NCBI GenBank assembly: GCA_023055355.1
Contig: JALJCS010000052.1
Span: 2,001,501 to 2,065,500, forward strand
Reading direction: 5' to 3'
Origin: Agelaius tricolor
Taxonomy: Eukaryota > Chordata > Aves > Passeriformes > Icteridae
DNA: 64,000 nucleotides
Part shown: in pieces, positions 24,056-36,470 of the stretch
Layout: every line of letters begins with the position of its first letter
Numbering within the stretch: the first letter of the stretch is position 1
Position numbers and translations under genes: made by a program
Notes under the pieces: model-generated
The model's input: only the letters and a program-made list of their open reading frames with translations
Told to the model about the DNA's origin: nothing
Databases searched by the model: none

Positions 24056-25526
24056 ACCCTGTCTGGATTCCAGGTGTCCCCAAAGCTGCTCCATCCCTGC
24101 CCTCCTCATCTGAGTGAAAGGCTGAAGATTTGCAGGAATTGTGGCACAAAGCCACCAGAGGTGCTACTGTGGACCCGAGACCTGCCTGGGGTCAGGCTCT
24201 GCCTTCCTTCCATTCGAGATCATGGAGAGCGGTCACAGGTGTTGCACAGGGCGTGTGCCTGGCCCCGGGAAACTGCTACGCTGCCAGTGGGCACTGGGAT
24301 CCAACCTGCTGCCTTGGCGGCTTCTGCCCGCTGCCGGTGGTGGTGCCGGGACCGATTGGTGGCTGTGAGTTTGAAAAAGGAGCGATTTGCCCTCCTGCCT
24401 CCCGCCCGAGGCCGCCATGGCCCCTGAGGGGATGGAGCTGGAGCGGGGCGCCCCCTGCTGGCCGGGAGTGCTCCCTGCAGCGCCCCCTGCTGGCCGCGGT
24501 TATAACTGCCACAAAAACCAACAGCGCTGAGCGGGACGGAAAGTTCCGGCTTTGTGTTGTTGGTTCTCTTCTGCTTTATAAATTTCCTGCTACAGAGCTA
24601 TTATTCCTTTTCCAACACTTTTGCCTGGAAGCCCCATCATTTTTGAAACTAAAAAATGTTTTAGAGATGGGTCTTCTTTCCATTCTAGAAACATTCCTAA
24701 TTTCCTTGGTAGATATTTCTCATTTAAATGAGATGTCAACTCCGGGGTTCCAGCCTGGATGGGAAAGACAGCCCAAGAGGAGACACAGTCAGTGACTTGG
24801 CTACCTTATGCTCTGCCCTTTAAGCCAGTAGGCCCACCAAGCGCCCTCTTCCCAAGTGGCACTTCTGGTCACCTGGCCACTCCAGAGCTGGCTTTGGCAG
24901 AGCATCACACTGTCCCAGTGCGCCATGGCTGACAGACTGATGGACAGACGGGGCCCTGTCTCACCAAAAGCAAGGCCTGACCCACCCCTGCCACATGGAG
25001 GTGTTCCAAAATGTCTCCAGACATCAAACTTCTCCTGTCTCTGACACCCCACCCTGTGCCATGGCCTGATCCCGACTGCCCTGGAAAAGGAGGAGGCTCT
25101 GGGAACCCCACAGGGCTTTTGTGACATTCTTCTGTGAGGAACACAGCAGAGGAGGGTTTGGGACAGGGGACAAGAGAATCCAGAGCCTCCTGAACGCCAC
25201 TTTGGCCATCAGAGCAAGGATGGTCCAGGGCCCTGCCAGGTTCCTCTGGTGGAGGAAACCTTCTGGGGGAAATGTCTGGGGTTTGTTCCTTTTTGGTGGC
25301 TTTCCAAGGAAATCGTTCATTTTTTGCCCATATAGACTCTGCACCTTGTTGCTGTTGCTGTTGGTTTCATTCTCTCTCATTGCTGTTTCAGGAAATTGTT
25401 CTTCTCTCAGCCCTTTGGGATCTTTGTGCCCCCACGGGGAGCAGGAGGGGCAGTTTTTGGTAGCAGCACAGACATGAGTGGGTGCCCATTGGTGGGGACC
25501 CCCAGTGCCCCCAGTTCCCCCCAGTG
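24056..25526 (-). repeat. receptor 3'-flank module, copy C
   Basis: Reverse-complement copy of the module at 1687-3060, downstream of gene C. The poly(A) site position reads AATGAA here. It includes the paired CTCF-like motifs at 24447-24493. Confidence 0.8.
24447..24493 (-). promoter_or_regulatory. pair of CTCF-like motifs, copy C flank
   Basis: Minus-strand CCAGCAGGGGGCGCC (24447-24461) and CCAGCAGGGGGCGC (24480-24493), same spacing as in the copy A flank and again oriented with the gene. Confidence 0.6.
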
Positions 25527-28500
25527 TCACAGCACATTCCCGTAGATGTCACCGGGTTCCCGCGGTCGCCCCTGGGGTCCCCGCAGCTCCGCGTTGGTCA
25601 CCTGGGGATGCTGGAGGGTGGTGGCACGGGGGGACGCTGCGAGAGACACGGGCTGTGGGATCTGGGTGGGGTGACACTGGTGGGTGACGTGTCCCTCTGC
25701 GTGTGTCCCCCCCATACTCACCCCCTGCCCTCTTGGTGACCACGACGTGGGTGTACAGCACCTCCCCCTCCTCTGGGGGGGCCGGGGGATCTGGGGGGGG
25801 CCTGAGGGAAAAAAGGGGATGTGGGGCAGGGAATGGGAGGTCTTGGGGTTTGGGGTAAAAGGGGAGAGTGTGGTTTGAGCCCCCCACTCACCTTTCCTGC
25901 TGCTTCCTGGCAGCTGCAGGGGAAAGAGAGGAGGAGTCACTGCGGGGTCCCAGGGCCCTGAACCCCCTTAGGAATCCTGTACCCTCACGGGACCCTCAAT
26001 TCCCCTTAGGACCCCCAAGCATCCCTGAAGCCCACCGGAATTCATGCACCTCCTTGTGGCCCCAAACAAATCACCCTCAAGAACCCAAAGCCCAGCAGGG
26101 ACAGAGACCCCCAAACACCCCCAGGGCCCCTGAAGAACCCCCAGCATCCCTGCAGGACCCTCCAGCACCTCCCCAAACCCTACAGGACCCTCAGCCAAAG
26201 TCACAATTGGTGGTATGTGGGTTGTTCTCTATGGTTCCCCAATTCTGTGGGCCTCTACAGCTCGCTAGGTCCCCCAACCACCCATTGTCACCCACCCACA
26301 CGGTGCCAGCAGCGCCAGGTCACAATGACAGCCATGAGGAGGACCAGGAAGGAAAGGGCCCCACCAACACCTGCAGCCACTGCAAGAAACAGAGGGGGAC
26401 ACATCAGGGTCACCCATCACCCCAGGGGTCCTGTACTCCCTGGTGACCCCACCTGTGTGACCCTACCTGTGACCCAGGGTGAGCCAGGTGTCACCTCCAG
26501 GGCCAGCTCTGGGCTGAGTGCCTGGAACATGCGGTGCCCATCCTGTCCCAGCTGGTTGGTGGCCACGCACTGGTAGGTGCCCGAAAGTCCCACTTCAATG
26601 TCCCTGAGCTCCAGGAGGGGACCCTGGGCTACCTCCTGCCTATTGTGCAGCCAGGTGAAGGTGACAGGGGCTGAGCCCACCTGCACTGAGCAGCTCAGGG
26701 TTACGTTTTCACCTGCGCGCACCTGGTGTGACAGGGGACTGGGGGTGATGGCGGCATTGGCCACAGGCACTGTGGGGACAGAGACAGGGCTGGCACGTGG
26801 CAAGGTGGGAGGGGAGTGCTCTGGGTGGGCTCATCCCCAGTTCGAGGGTCCCGCTCACCCAGGACAGTGACATTCATGGGGTCACTCTCGGCAACGCTGT
26901 CCCCGTCACTGACCCGGCACCGGTACTGGCCGCTGTCATTGTCCCCAATGTGGCACAGCTCCAGGCAGGGGCCGGTGCCCAGTAGTGCCCCCGAGCCTTC
27001 CCAGTGCCAGGAGAAGGACAGGGCACCTGTCCCCATGGTCACTGAGCAGTTCAGCACCAGGCTGTCCCCCAGTGCCACCTGTCCCCCGGGAGGCTGCGCT
27101 GACAGGGACACCCCCAAGGGCGGGACCCCTGCAGGAGAGGGGGACACCAGGGGACAGTGAGGGACCCAGGGGGTTCAGAGAGGGGCAGGGGAACTCCAGT
27201 GATGGAGAGCGGGCGCAGAGATGGAGGGGGGGGTGTGCTTAGAAAGGAACCCTGAGGGATGATTGGGAGATCAGGGAGTGAACACCTGAGAGGGAGGTGG
27301 GCAACACCAGGGCAGGTAGGGAGACCCAGGGAGGGGATGGTGTGACCTGGGGAATGTGTGGAGAACACAGAGAAGGGTGATGGGACCCAGGGAGGGGTGA
27401 GGGGACCCAATGTGGGATGGAGGGAAACACGAGCCAGGAATGGGGGGACCTGGGGAGGGACCCGGGGCAGCAATAGCAGGACACGGAAACGGTGCCAGGG
27501 AAGGATGGGGGTACCCATGTAGGGGCTGGGGGACCTGGTGAGGGACCCAAGAAAGGATGGTGGGAGCCAGGGAGGGATCCGGGAAAGGTTGGGTACCCCA
27601 GAGCAGGCATCAGGGAGGGCTGGGCGATGCCAGGCACTGTGGGGGACCCAAGGAGGCTGTGGGGGCTCCCCGTGCCCATCCCCGCACTCACTGTGCACCG
27701 TGACGCGGAGCCGGGGGCTGCTCTTCCTCACGGCCCCACCCTGGGAGTGCACCTCACAGCCATAATTCCCTGAGTGGGAGATCCCCACAGCAGGCACCAG
27801 CAGCTGCGGGGACGCCTGCGCGCCCCCCACCACCTGCCCGTCCCGGTAGAACACGTGCAGGAGGGGGGCTCGGGGCCGCAGGGGGCTGGGGGTGCTGAGG
27901 CAGCTGAGAGTCAGAGGGGACCCCTGGATGGGTGTGGGGGGACCCTCCAGCACTGGCACCGAGAAGAGCTCTGGGAAGGAGAGGGGAGGTGAGGACTGTG
28001 GCTCTGAATCTGCTGGGAAGTGGCTTTGGGGTTGTCACGATATTGGAGTTCCAGCCATGGGGGTGCTCACCCTGCACTGTCACTGGCACTGCTGCTGACC
28101 GGGACTGCCAGGACCCCACCAAGCCCTCACATCGGTAGCGGCCTCTGTGGTGCAGCTGCAGGGGGGACAGGGACAGCTCGGTCCTCCTGAGGGACCCCTG
28201 AGATCCTTCTCATCCCGGTAAAATCACACCCTGCTGAGATGGTTTTCCTGCCGGCCCCGGCAGCGCAGTGTCACTGTGTCCCCCTCCAGCAGTGCCCGCG
28301 CTGGCACCTGCAGCACCAGTGGGTCTGTGGGACAGGAAGGTCACATTTTACTGATGAGACCATTCTGAGGTGGGTGCCCATAGCACCAGGGACATCTGGG
28401 GGCTCTGGAGTGCACTGGGCTGCACTGGGATGTCCCTGTGTGCAGGGCACAGGCTCTCGCCACATGAGGGGTGTGAGGCCACCCATGGAGTGGAGCCCAC

Positions 28501-29602
28501 CCTGACCTCTCAGGGGCCACCCTGATCATTAAAGATCCACCCTCACCATCTAAGACTGTCACGGGGGGGCTGCGCCTGTTGCTGGGTCTGTCACATGTGT
28601 AGGTGCCACTCCTGGTGACACTGAGGCGGTGACGTCCCTACTGCCCCCAGCGCTGCCCGTCCTTGAACCAGGTGGTGGCACTGGTGGCCCCCATGCCCTG
28701 GCAGGTCAGTGTCACCTGGTCCCATAGCACTGCCGGCCTCCAGGGGGGCTCCACCAGGAGCTGGGTGGTCTGGGTACCTGTGGGTGACAGGGGACACCAG
28801 CCTGCCAGGGCCAGTGTGGGGCTGGGGACAGCGGGGTGGGGCCATGGCATCCCCTGAGGACTCACCAGTGAGGCTGAGGGTCTGGGCTGCAAGGAAGAAG
28901 GGACAGGGCTGGGTGGGGGTGGCACTACAGGCAAGGAGGCACACAGGGGCGCAGTGTGTGGTGACTGTCCCCAAAATCTGTCCCTGTTGGGACAGCAGTT
29001 TTTGTGGGAAAGTGTGTGTGGGTGGTCTGACAAAGGTTTGGAGAGGCAGGGGGACATGTCTGTATCACAGCCACCCATGCACCACATCCCTGTGGCACAG
29101 ACACCTTGGGAACAGGGACACTGAGGCCACCCTGGGCTGAGGCAGAACATGGGGACACTGTGGACACCCTGGGCACTGGGATCGAGGACACAATGGACAC
29201 AGCTAATGATCCCATCCCCGTGATCCCATCCCCATGATCCCATCCCCATTGCCACATCCTCATGGTTCTTGTCACTTTCTGTCCCTGCATCCCAGTTCCC
29301 TTGTCCCTATCCCCAGAGCTACCTGAGCCCAAAGGTGCCAGTCCCCACATTACTGCGCCCACATCCCCATCCCCAAATCCCTGCCACCTGTTCTTGTCCC
29401 CAAAGCCACCCTACATCAGTCACAGTCCCAACAAGGTCTACTGTGGGTAACATCGACTGGCACTGCTGGCATTGGTGACCTCAGGGGACCCCACATCCCC
29501 CCTGTGCCCCCTCCCCATCCCTGGGGTGTCAGGCCCGTGCCCGGGGCACTCACCCCACAGGAGCAGCGCCACCTTCCCGGCCATCCCGGTGTCCCCAGCC
29601 AT
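25527..29602 (-). pseudogene. FCRL-like Ig receptor copy C; D1 and D2 nonsense, rest intact
   Basis: Minus exons: SP1 29602-29554, SP2 28886-28866 (AQTLSLTG), D1 28777-28547, D2 28324-28071, D3 27970-27692, D4 27128-26859, D5 26769-26467, TM 26379-26296, cytoplasmic 25913-25892, 25801-25722, 25636-25527. D1 has CAG to TAG (28638-28640). D2 has CGA to TGA (28224-28226) plus a 1-nt deletion. D3 (LLHVFYRDGQVVGG), D4 (VSLSAQPPGGQVALGDSLVL), D5 and the tail are open with good splice sites. Because D1 and D2 are phase-1 exons, skipping both would give an open SP-D3-D4-D5-TM-tail protein; this is inference. The tail keeps VLYTHV and DIYGNV, but the second motif is VTNAEL (codon at 25593-25595), lacking tyrosine. 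Called a pseudogene for the full-length form. Confidence 0.85.
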
Positions 29603-32600
29603 GTGCACTGGCTGTCACTCGCTGCTGTGGCCACCGCTCCCCTGGTTGGCGGCTCTTTGGATGAAGGGGAAGGAAGCGAGGTCACGTCCGTCCCCATGCA
29701 TAGGTGGCCCTTGGTGGGGGCAGGGTGGCCACAAGCTGGGGACAGGATGGGGATGAGGGTGGGTGGGACAAGGTGGGAGATGTGGTTTGCAGGAGTGGGG
29801 GGCTTGGTGGGTGTAGGGAGCCAGGGATGGATGTCCAGGGGAATGTGGTTCCTGAGGAGGGGGAGTCATGGGTCTGGGGGTGTCCAGGGCTGAGGGGACT
29901 CAGGGATGGGAGTCCCAGGTGAGCGTGGGCTCCAGGATTTGGGGTCATGAGATGGGGATGCTGGGGGAATGGGGGTCCCGTGGGAATGGCGTTCCTGAGA
30001 GAACCAAGGTCATGGGGGAAGGGGGATTTCAGGGCATTGAATGAGCAGGAGAGGGTTCCTTGGGAATGGGGTGCTGGGCCATGGACATCGCGAGTAATGT
30101 CAGTACTGGGACATAAGGAATGGGGATCCCATGTTTAGATTCCCAGGGGAATCGGGTGCCAGGGATGAGCAGCTGCTGGATGGGCACAGGAGTCTCAGCT
30201 CCTTCCCTGGGTGCCTCAGATTTTGGTGTGACCCAGAGCAAGCAATGCCCCCCTGGGATGCTTGTTTCCTGTGCAGGCATCACATGGGGGTCCTGGGTAG
30301 CTCGGCCTCTGTGCCCTCCACTGTCCTTGGTTTTTTTGTGTTTTTATTGCTTTTCTTTCCTTATTTTCCTCACTTTTGTGCCACGTCCCCTCTGCACCTG
30401 TTCCTACCTCAACAATCCCGGGGAGCACCTGAGCAGGGAATGGGTTGGGGGGACCCAGGGGACGGGGAAAATGGAGAACAGGGGGTGCAGGGAAGGATAG
30501 GCAGGCTGTGGGGGATGGAGGTGTTGGGCTGTGCCCCCTCAACACTTTCACTTTCCTTTTCCTGGACAAGAAGGAAGAGGCCGTTTGTGCTGAGAGTCAG
30601 ATGGGAAAGGGGGGGGTTCTGTCCTGGGGGGGCACATCCAGAGGCTCCTGTCCAGGGGGATCCTGTCCCAGGGGGTGACACATCCTGGCATGGGGGCTCC
30701 TGTCCCTGGTGTGGCAGTTCCAGAAATGTCCCTGCACATTCCTGGCCGGGTGCCTGTCCCAGGGGTGGCACATCCTGGGGACCCCTGTCAATGCAAGGCT
30801 GGGGCCCAGCCATGGCCCAGCCCCACTGCACAGGGATGGCCATTGCCCAGCCCTGCTCTGCCCAGCCCCAGGTGGCAGCCAGGCCCTGAGTGTCCCCCCT
30901 GCCCCCTTGGCTTTGATTCTGGCAGCTTTAGAGCTGCTGCAGAGGTGAGGATTCTATGAGGGAGAAGGCCTGGCTCTGGTGTGCTCAGCTCTGCAAGAAG
31001 CACAAAGCCCAAAGGAAGCCCAAGCAGTGGCTCTGTGAGGGCCTTTGATGGTTTTCAGAGCAGGGCTGGCTGGAAACCCCCACGGCAGGGCAGCTGTGAG
31101 GGAACCAGTCCGGAAATGCAGCAATTGATCATTTTGTCCCTTGCCCAAGGGACTGCGTAAACCACAAAACTACTGTAAAGACAATAACAATCTGCTCAAC
31201 AAACTGACTGGAACACTCCTTCTTGAAGAAAACCTGCAGACTTCTGGAACATCATGGAATTAATATTTGGGTTGGGCTCTTGCTGCCAAATAAGAGGGAA
31301 AAGTGTGGAAATATTGAGCAGGGGCTGCACACGAGGGGCTGGGGAACAGGGGTGTCACAGCAGGAGCAGGGAGTGCCCAGGCAGGGGAATTCAGGGCAGG
31401 CTGGAGTGGATTTACCAGGGAATCAGACCCTGAGGCACACAGGGGCATTTCCACTGATTCCTGTGCACTGTCCCAAGCATGGACAGAGCTTATCCCCTTC
31501 CTCCATGGGAAGTCAATCAATTTTCAGGGTGGGAATGAGCAAAATGGGGAGAGTTCCTAAATATGGCCCAAGAAAAGGCTTCCTTAGAGGCTGGGTTGCT
31601 GCCCAGCAGGCAGGGAAAAATCCCATGGAGCTGTTGGACACTCAGGGAGATTCCACCCTCTGTGTTATCCACAAGCAAACGCTGCTGTGGGATGCAGCAG
31701 GGGGCTGCTAAAGTGAACCAAAAAGTCTCATTTCACAGTGATTTGTTTGTGGTTTTATTGTGGTTTTATTTCCACTTATTTCTGTTTTTATTGTGTTTTG
31801 ATTTCCTCTTGTTGGGAAAGCAATGATTAAAAGGATTCTATAAAGCAGAGCATTTTATACCTTGTCAGTTTCATTTTTGAGGAGTTTAGTTTTTATTGGG
31901 AAAATAATGGTATAGGAAAAGATTTATGCCTTTTTTCTATGGATGTATAATTTTGTCACAGTCAATAGGGCATCAAGTGTTTCCTGAGATTGCTAAGACA
32001 GGAAATTTGGGTGACAGGAAAAAGCCCAGGGATTTGTGAAGCAGGGACCCAGAGCCTCCCAGGGCAAGCCTGGGGTGCCCCAGGGTGGGGTCTGTGCTGG
32101 GCTCTGAGTCATCTCAAAATCTGAGACCAAAATATGACCCCAAAATTGTCCAAAGCAATTGGGCATCAGGGAATTCAACCAACTTGATCTTGGGATTTAT
32201 CATCATCAGGGCAAGGTCATAAAAGATGCCTCCTTAAGTTTGGGCACCCCAGAGGTCACAGGAACCCACTGGGGACAGCGGGAATGCTCAAGGCCCAGCC
32301 AGGACAGAGGACCCCAGGATGTGCCACCTCTGGGAAAGGAATCCCCAAGGATGTGGCACCCCCAGAACGAGGAGGAGCTCCCAGGGACAAGAGGCTGGGA
32401 CAAGAGCCGGGTGTCAGCACAGCAGAGCTGCCCTTTTCCCTAAAGGCTGGACCCCTCTGGATGTGCCCCCTGGACAGAATTCATGTCCCTGCCTCAGCAC
32501 AAACCGCTGCAGGAAAGAGAAAGAGTTGGGGGGTCACAGACAGGGAGCCCCATCCGCCACAGCCCTGAAACCACTGCCTGCACCCCCCAACCCCTTTTTT

Positions 32601-33369
32601 CCCTTCCTGGGATCCTCCCAGCTGTTCCCTGGGATGGTTCAGCCAGGAAATGCGGGGAGACAGGAAAAAGCCCAGGGGTGAGTGGGGCAGAGACACAGAA
32701 CGTCCCAGGAGAGCCATGGGGTGCCCCAGGGTGGGGACTGTGCTGGGCTCTGAGTCACCCCAAAATCTGAGGCACCCCAGGAAGGAGCTGTGACCCCCGT
32801 GGCCACCCAGCCACTGCCCATCCCTGGCACCCCCCATTCCCCTGGGAACCCAACCATGGGACCCCCATTGCCTTGGTCTCTCCTCCCTGGGGACCCCCAT
32901 CCCAGGACTGACATTGCCCAGCACCACCATTGCCTTGATCCCATCCCATGGGCTGCTTCTTCCCCCAGAACCCCTATTCCCGAGGGTCCCCTTTTTCCCC
33001 CTGCACCCCCAGCCCTGGCACCCACATGCCATGACCCCAAATCCCTGGGGACCATGTTCCCACAGCACCCCCATCCCTGAATCCCCCCAGGCATGGAAAC
33101 CCAAATTGCAGTGGACTCCCATTCTCCTGGACACCCATCCTTGGTTCCCCACATCCCTTGAGCCCCCCACTCCTGGCAACAGCATCCCCCACCATGTCCC
33201 CAGGCTGTCTCCACCCTGCCCACAGCCTGTGCCCAGCTTGTGGCCACCCTGCCCCCACCAAGGGCCACCTACACATGGGGACAGACGTGACCTCGCTTCC
33301 TTCCCCTTCATCCGAAGAGCCTCCAGCCAGGGGAGCGGTGGCCACAGCAGCGAGTGACAGCCAGTGCAC
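29603..33369. repeat. head-to-head intergenic region C/D
   Basis: 3767 bp between the start codons of C (-) and D (+), made of two 5'-flank modules. Very similar to 55841-59625 between G and H over most of its length. It includes an AT-rich block (31720-32010) seen otherwise only at 57990-58280. The first ~85 bp next to each ATG is a conserved block present in every copy. Confidence 0.8.
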
Positions 33370-36300
33370 ATGGCTGGGGACACCGGGATGGCCGGGAAGG
33401 TGGCGCTGCTCCTGTGGGGTGAGTGCCCCGGGCACGGGCCTGACACCCTGGGGATGGGGAGGGGAGGGGGCACAGGGGGGCTGTGGGGTCCCCTGGGGTC
33501 CTCAAGGCCAGCAGGACATGGAGCCCAGTGTGACCAGAGTTGTGGGGTGGCCATGGGGACAGGAACATGGGACACACACAGCGGAACTGGGATGTGGGGA
33601 CAGGGACAGGAGGATGGAGTTGTGGGGACAAGGATGCTACAGAAGGAAACTTGGGCCTTGGGGAACTGTGGGGACAGAGACAGGGGAACAGGGACACAGG
33701 GATGCAGGGACAGGAACAAGGGGACAAGCACCATGTGCTTGAGCCATGGGGACAGGTGCCACCGGAATGGGACCATGGGCACAGGTCATGGGGATGTGTC
33801 TGTGGGGCTGGCGGGGGTGACCAGTGCCAGCACAGGGTCCCCATGCCTGAGCATGGGTTGGCTGCTGTGTCCCTGTCCTTGAGACCTCTGTGCCACACCA
33901 ATGCCCCCACTGAGAGCTTTTTATGGGACAGCCACCACACCCCCTGCCCCTGTGCCTCCTTCCCTGCAGTGCCACCCTCACCCAGCCCTGTCCCTTCTCC
34001 CTTCAAGCCCAGACCCTCGGCATCACTGGTGAGTCCTCGGGGGATGCCATGGCCCCACCCCGCTGTCCCCAGCCCCACACTGGCCCTGGCAGGCTGGTGT
34101 CCCCTGTCACCCACAGGTGCCCAGACCACCCAGCTCCTGGTGGAGCCCCCCTGGAGGCCGGCGGTGCTGTGGGACTGGGTGACACTGACCTGCCAGGGCT
34201 TGGGGACCGCCGGTGCCACCACCTGGTACAGAAACGGGCAGCGCTGGGGGCAGCAGGGACGCACCAATGTCAGTGTCACCATGAAAGGCGCCTACCAGTG
34301 TGACAGACCCGGCACTGGGCTCAGCCCCCCTGTGATTGTCTCAGAAGGTGAGGGGGGTTTGGCTGTCCCCAGCATGGCACCCACGGGGACCCTGTGGGCT
34401 CTGGGTGGGCTCCGTTCCATGGGTCACCTCCTGTGTGACCAGAGCCCATCCCCTGCTCTGGGGACATCCCAGAGCATCCCAGAGTGAGAGGACCCTGTTT
34501 GTGGAATTGATGACCTCTGGTGCACTGGGTGTGACTTAGTGAGGGTCCTGATGTTAGTGGGACCCTTCCGATCCCTGTGATGTGATGAATCCCCTCTGTC
34601 CCCCAGACTGGCTGGTGCTGCAGGTGCCGGCGCGGGCGCTGCTGGAGAGGGACACGGTGACACTGCGCTGCCGGGGCTGGTGGAACAGCACGGTCACCTC
34701 GGTGTCCTTCTACCAGGAGGGGAAGGAACTGGGGGTGTTCCCCAATGTCACTGAGATGTCCCTGTCCCCTCTGCAGCTGAGCCACAGTGGCCAGTACAGC
34801 TGCAGGGGCAAGGTGGGACCCTGGGTGTGGAGGGAGTCACCACCAGTGACAGTGACAGTGCACGGTGAGCACCACAAAGTCCCCACCCCGACACCCCCAC
34901 AGCCCCTCCCCAGGGACTCGGGGCCAAAATTCCCTCTCCCCTCTCCTTCCCTGAGCTCTTCTTGGTGCCGGTGCTGGAGGGTCCCCCAAGCCCACCCAGG
35001 GGTCCCCCCTGACTCTCAGCTGCCTCAGCACCCCCAGCCCCCTGCAGCCCCGAGCCCCCCTCCTGCACGTGTTCTACAGGGACAGGAAGATGGTGGGAGA
35101 CCCACAGGGGTCCCCACAGCTGCTGGTGCCCGCCCTGGGGGTCTCCCACTCGGGGAATTACAGCTGCCAGCTGCGCCCTGGGGTGGGGGGCGTGGGGAAA
35201 AGCAGCACCTGGCTCCATGTCATGGTGCACAGGGAGTGTGGGATGGGAATAGGGAGCCCCCACAGACACCTCGGGTCCCCTGTTTGGCCATCTCCAAGTC
35301 CCCAACAAAAATTTCCTTGCTCCTTCTATTACTCCCCTTGTGCCCACACCCTTCTGTGTTATGACCCCATTCCTGACATCCCCCATCACACCCATCCCCC
35401 ATCCCTGTCCCCCCACACCGGCTGCCAGCCCCTCCCTGTGCCCTCAGCCCTGTCTCTGTCCCCGCAGTGCCCATGGCCGATGCCACCATCACCCCCGGTT
35501 CCCTGGACGTGACACCTCAGGACACAGGGACACACAGGGATACAGGTGGGGTCACACGGGGTCACCAGGTAGTGCAGGACCCCTGGGGTGATGGGTGACC
35601 CTGATGTGTCCCCCTCTGTTTCTTGCAGTGGCCGCAGGGGTCAGTGGGGCCCTTTTGTTCCTGCTCCTGCTCGTGGGTGTCATTGTGGCCTGGAACTGGT
35701 GGCACCGTGTGGGTGGGTGACAATGGGGGGACAGGGGTCCCAGGGGACTACAGAGGCCCCCATAATTGGGGAACGATACTGTGGCATTCACAATCCCAGA
35801 GTTGTGACATTGACTGGGGGTGCTGTAGAGCTTGGGGAGGTGCTGGAGGGTTGTTCAGGGATGCTGGGAGTTCTTTCAGGGGCCCTGGGGGTGTTTGGGG
35901 GGGTCTCTGTCCCTCCTGGGCTTTGAGTACTTAAGGCTGAGTTGATTCGGGGCACTGAGGATGTTCATGAATTCTGGGGGGCTCCAGGGATGCATGAGGG
36001 TCCCATGGGAGTTCAGGAATCCTGAGAGCATTCAGGGCCCTGGGGACCCCACAGTCACCCCTCCCCTCTTTCCTCTGCAGCTGCCAGGAAGAACCAGGAA
36101 AGGTGAGTGGGGTCTCAAACCACACGCTCCCTATTTTCCCCAACCCCCAAGACCTCCCATTCCCTGACCCCCCCACATCCCCTTTATTTCCTCAGGGCCC
36201 CCCTCGATCCCCTGGCACCCCCAGAGGAGGGGGAGGTGCTGTACACCCATGTCGTGGTCACCAAGAGGGCAGGGGGTGAGTATGGGGGGGACACACGCAG

Positions 36301-36470
36301 AGGGACACGTCACCCACCAGTGTCACCCCACCCAGATCCCACAGCCCGTGTCTCTCGCAGCATCCCACTGTGCCACCACCCTCCAGGATCCCCAGGTGAC
36401 CAACGCGGAGCTGCGGGGACCCCAGGGGCGAGCCTGGGAACCCGGTGACATCTACGGGAATGTGCTGTGA
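33370..36470 (+). CDS. FCRL-like Ig receptor copy D, three-Ig form with ITIM-type tail
   Basis: Exons: SP1 33370-33418 (MAGDTGMAGKVALLLW), SP2 34008-34028, D1 34117-34347, D2 34607-34864, D3 34956-35237, D5 remnant 35468-35545, TM 35629-35712, cytoplasmic 36081-36102, 36196-36275, 36361-36470. Total 1215 nt, about 404 aa, open throughout with these borders. D1 (LLVEPPWRPAVLWDWVTLTC) and D2 (WLVLQVPARALLERDTVTLRC) match FcR D1/D2. D3 uses an acceptor moved 2 nt downstream, compensated by a 1-nt deletion, and needs a substitute donor (GT at 35238) because the usual one is GG. D4 is missing, and D5 is an in-frame deletion leaving a 26-residue stalk. TM is ALLFLLLLVGVIVAW with no basic residue that would pair with FcR gamma chain. 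The tail has VLYTHV and DIYGNV; the middle motif is VTNAEL. Likely an inhibitory surface receptor for Ig or a related ligand; the ligand is unknown. The substitute D3 donor is the weakest point. Confidence 0.7.

Noticed and set aside
32481..33782. 433-codon minus ORF, and the 409-codon minus ORF at 56601-57830
   Set aside because: They lie in receptor flank repeats rich in GGGGT; the equivalent duplicated regions do not preserve the same long frame.
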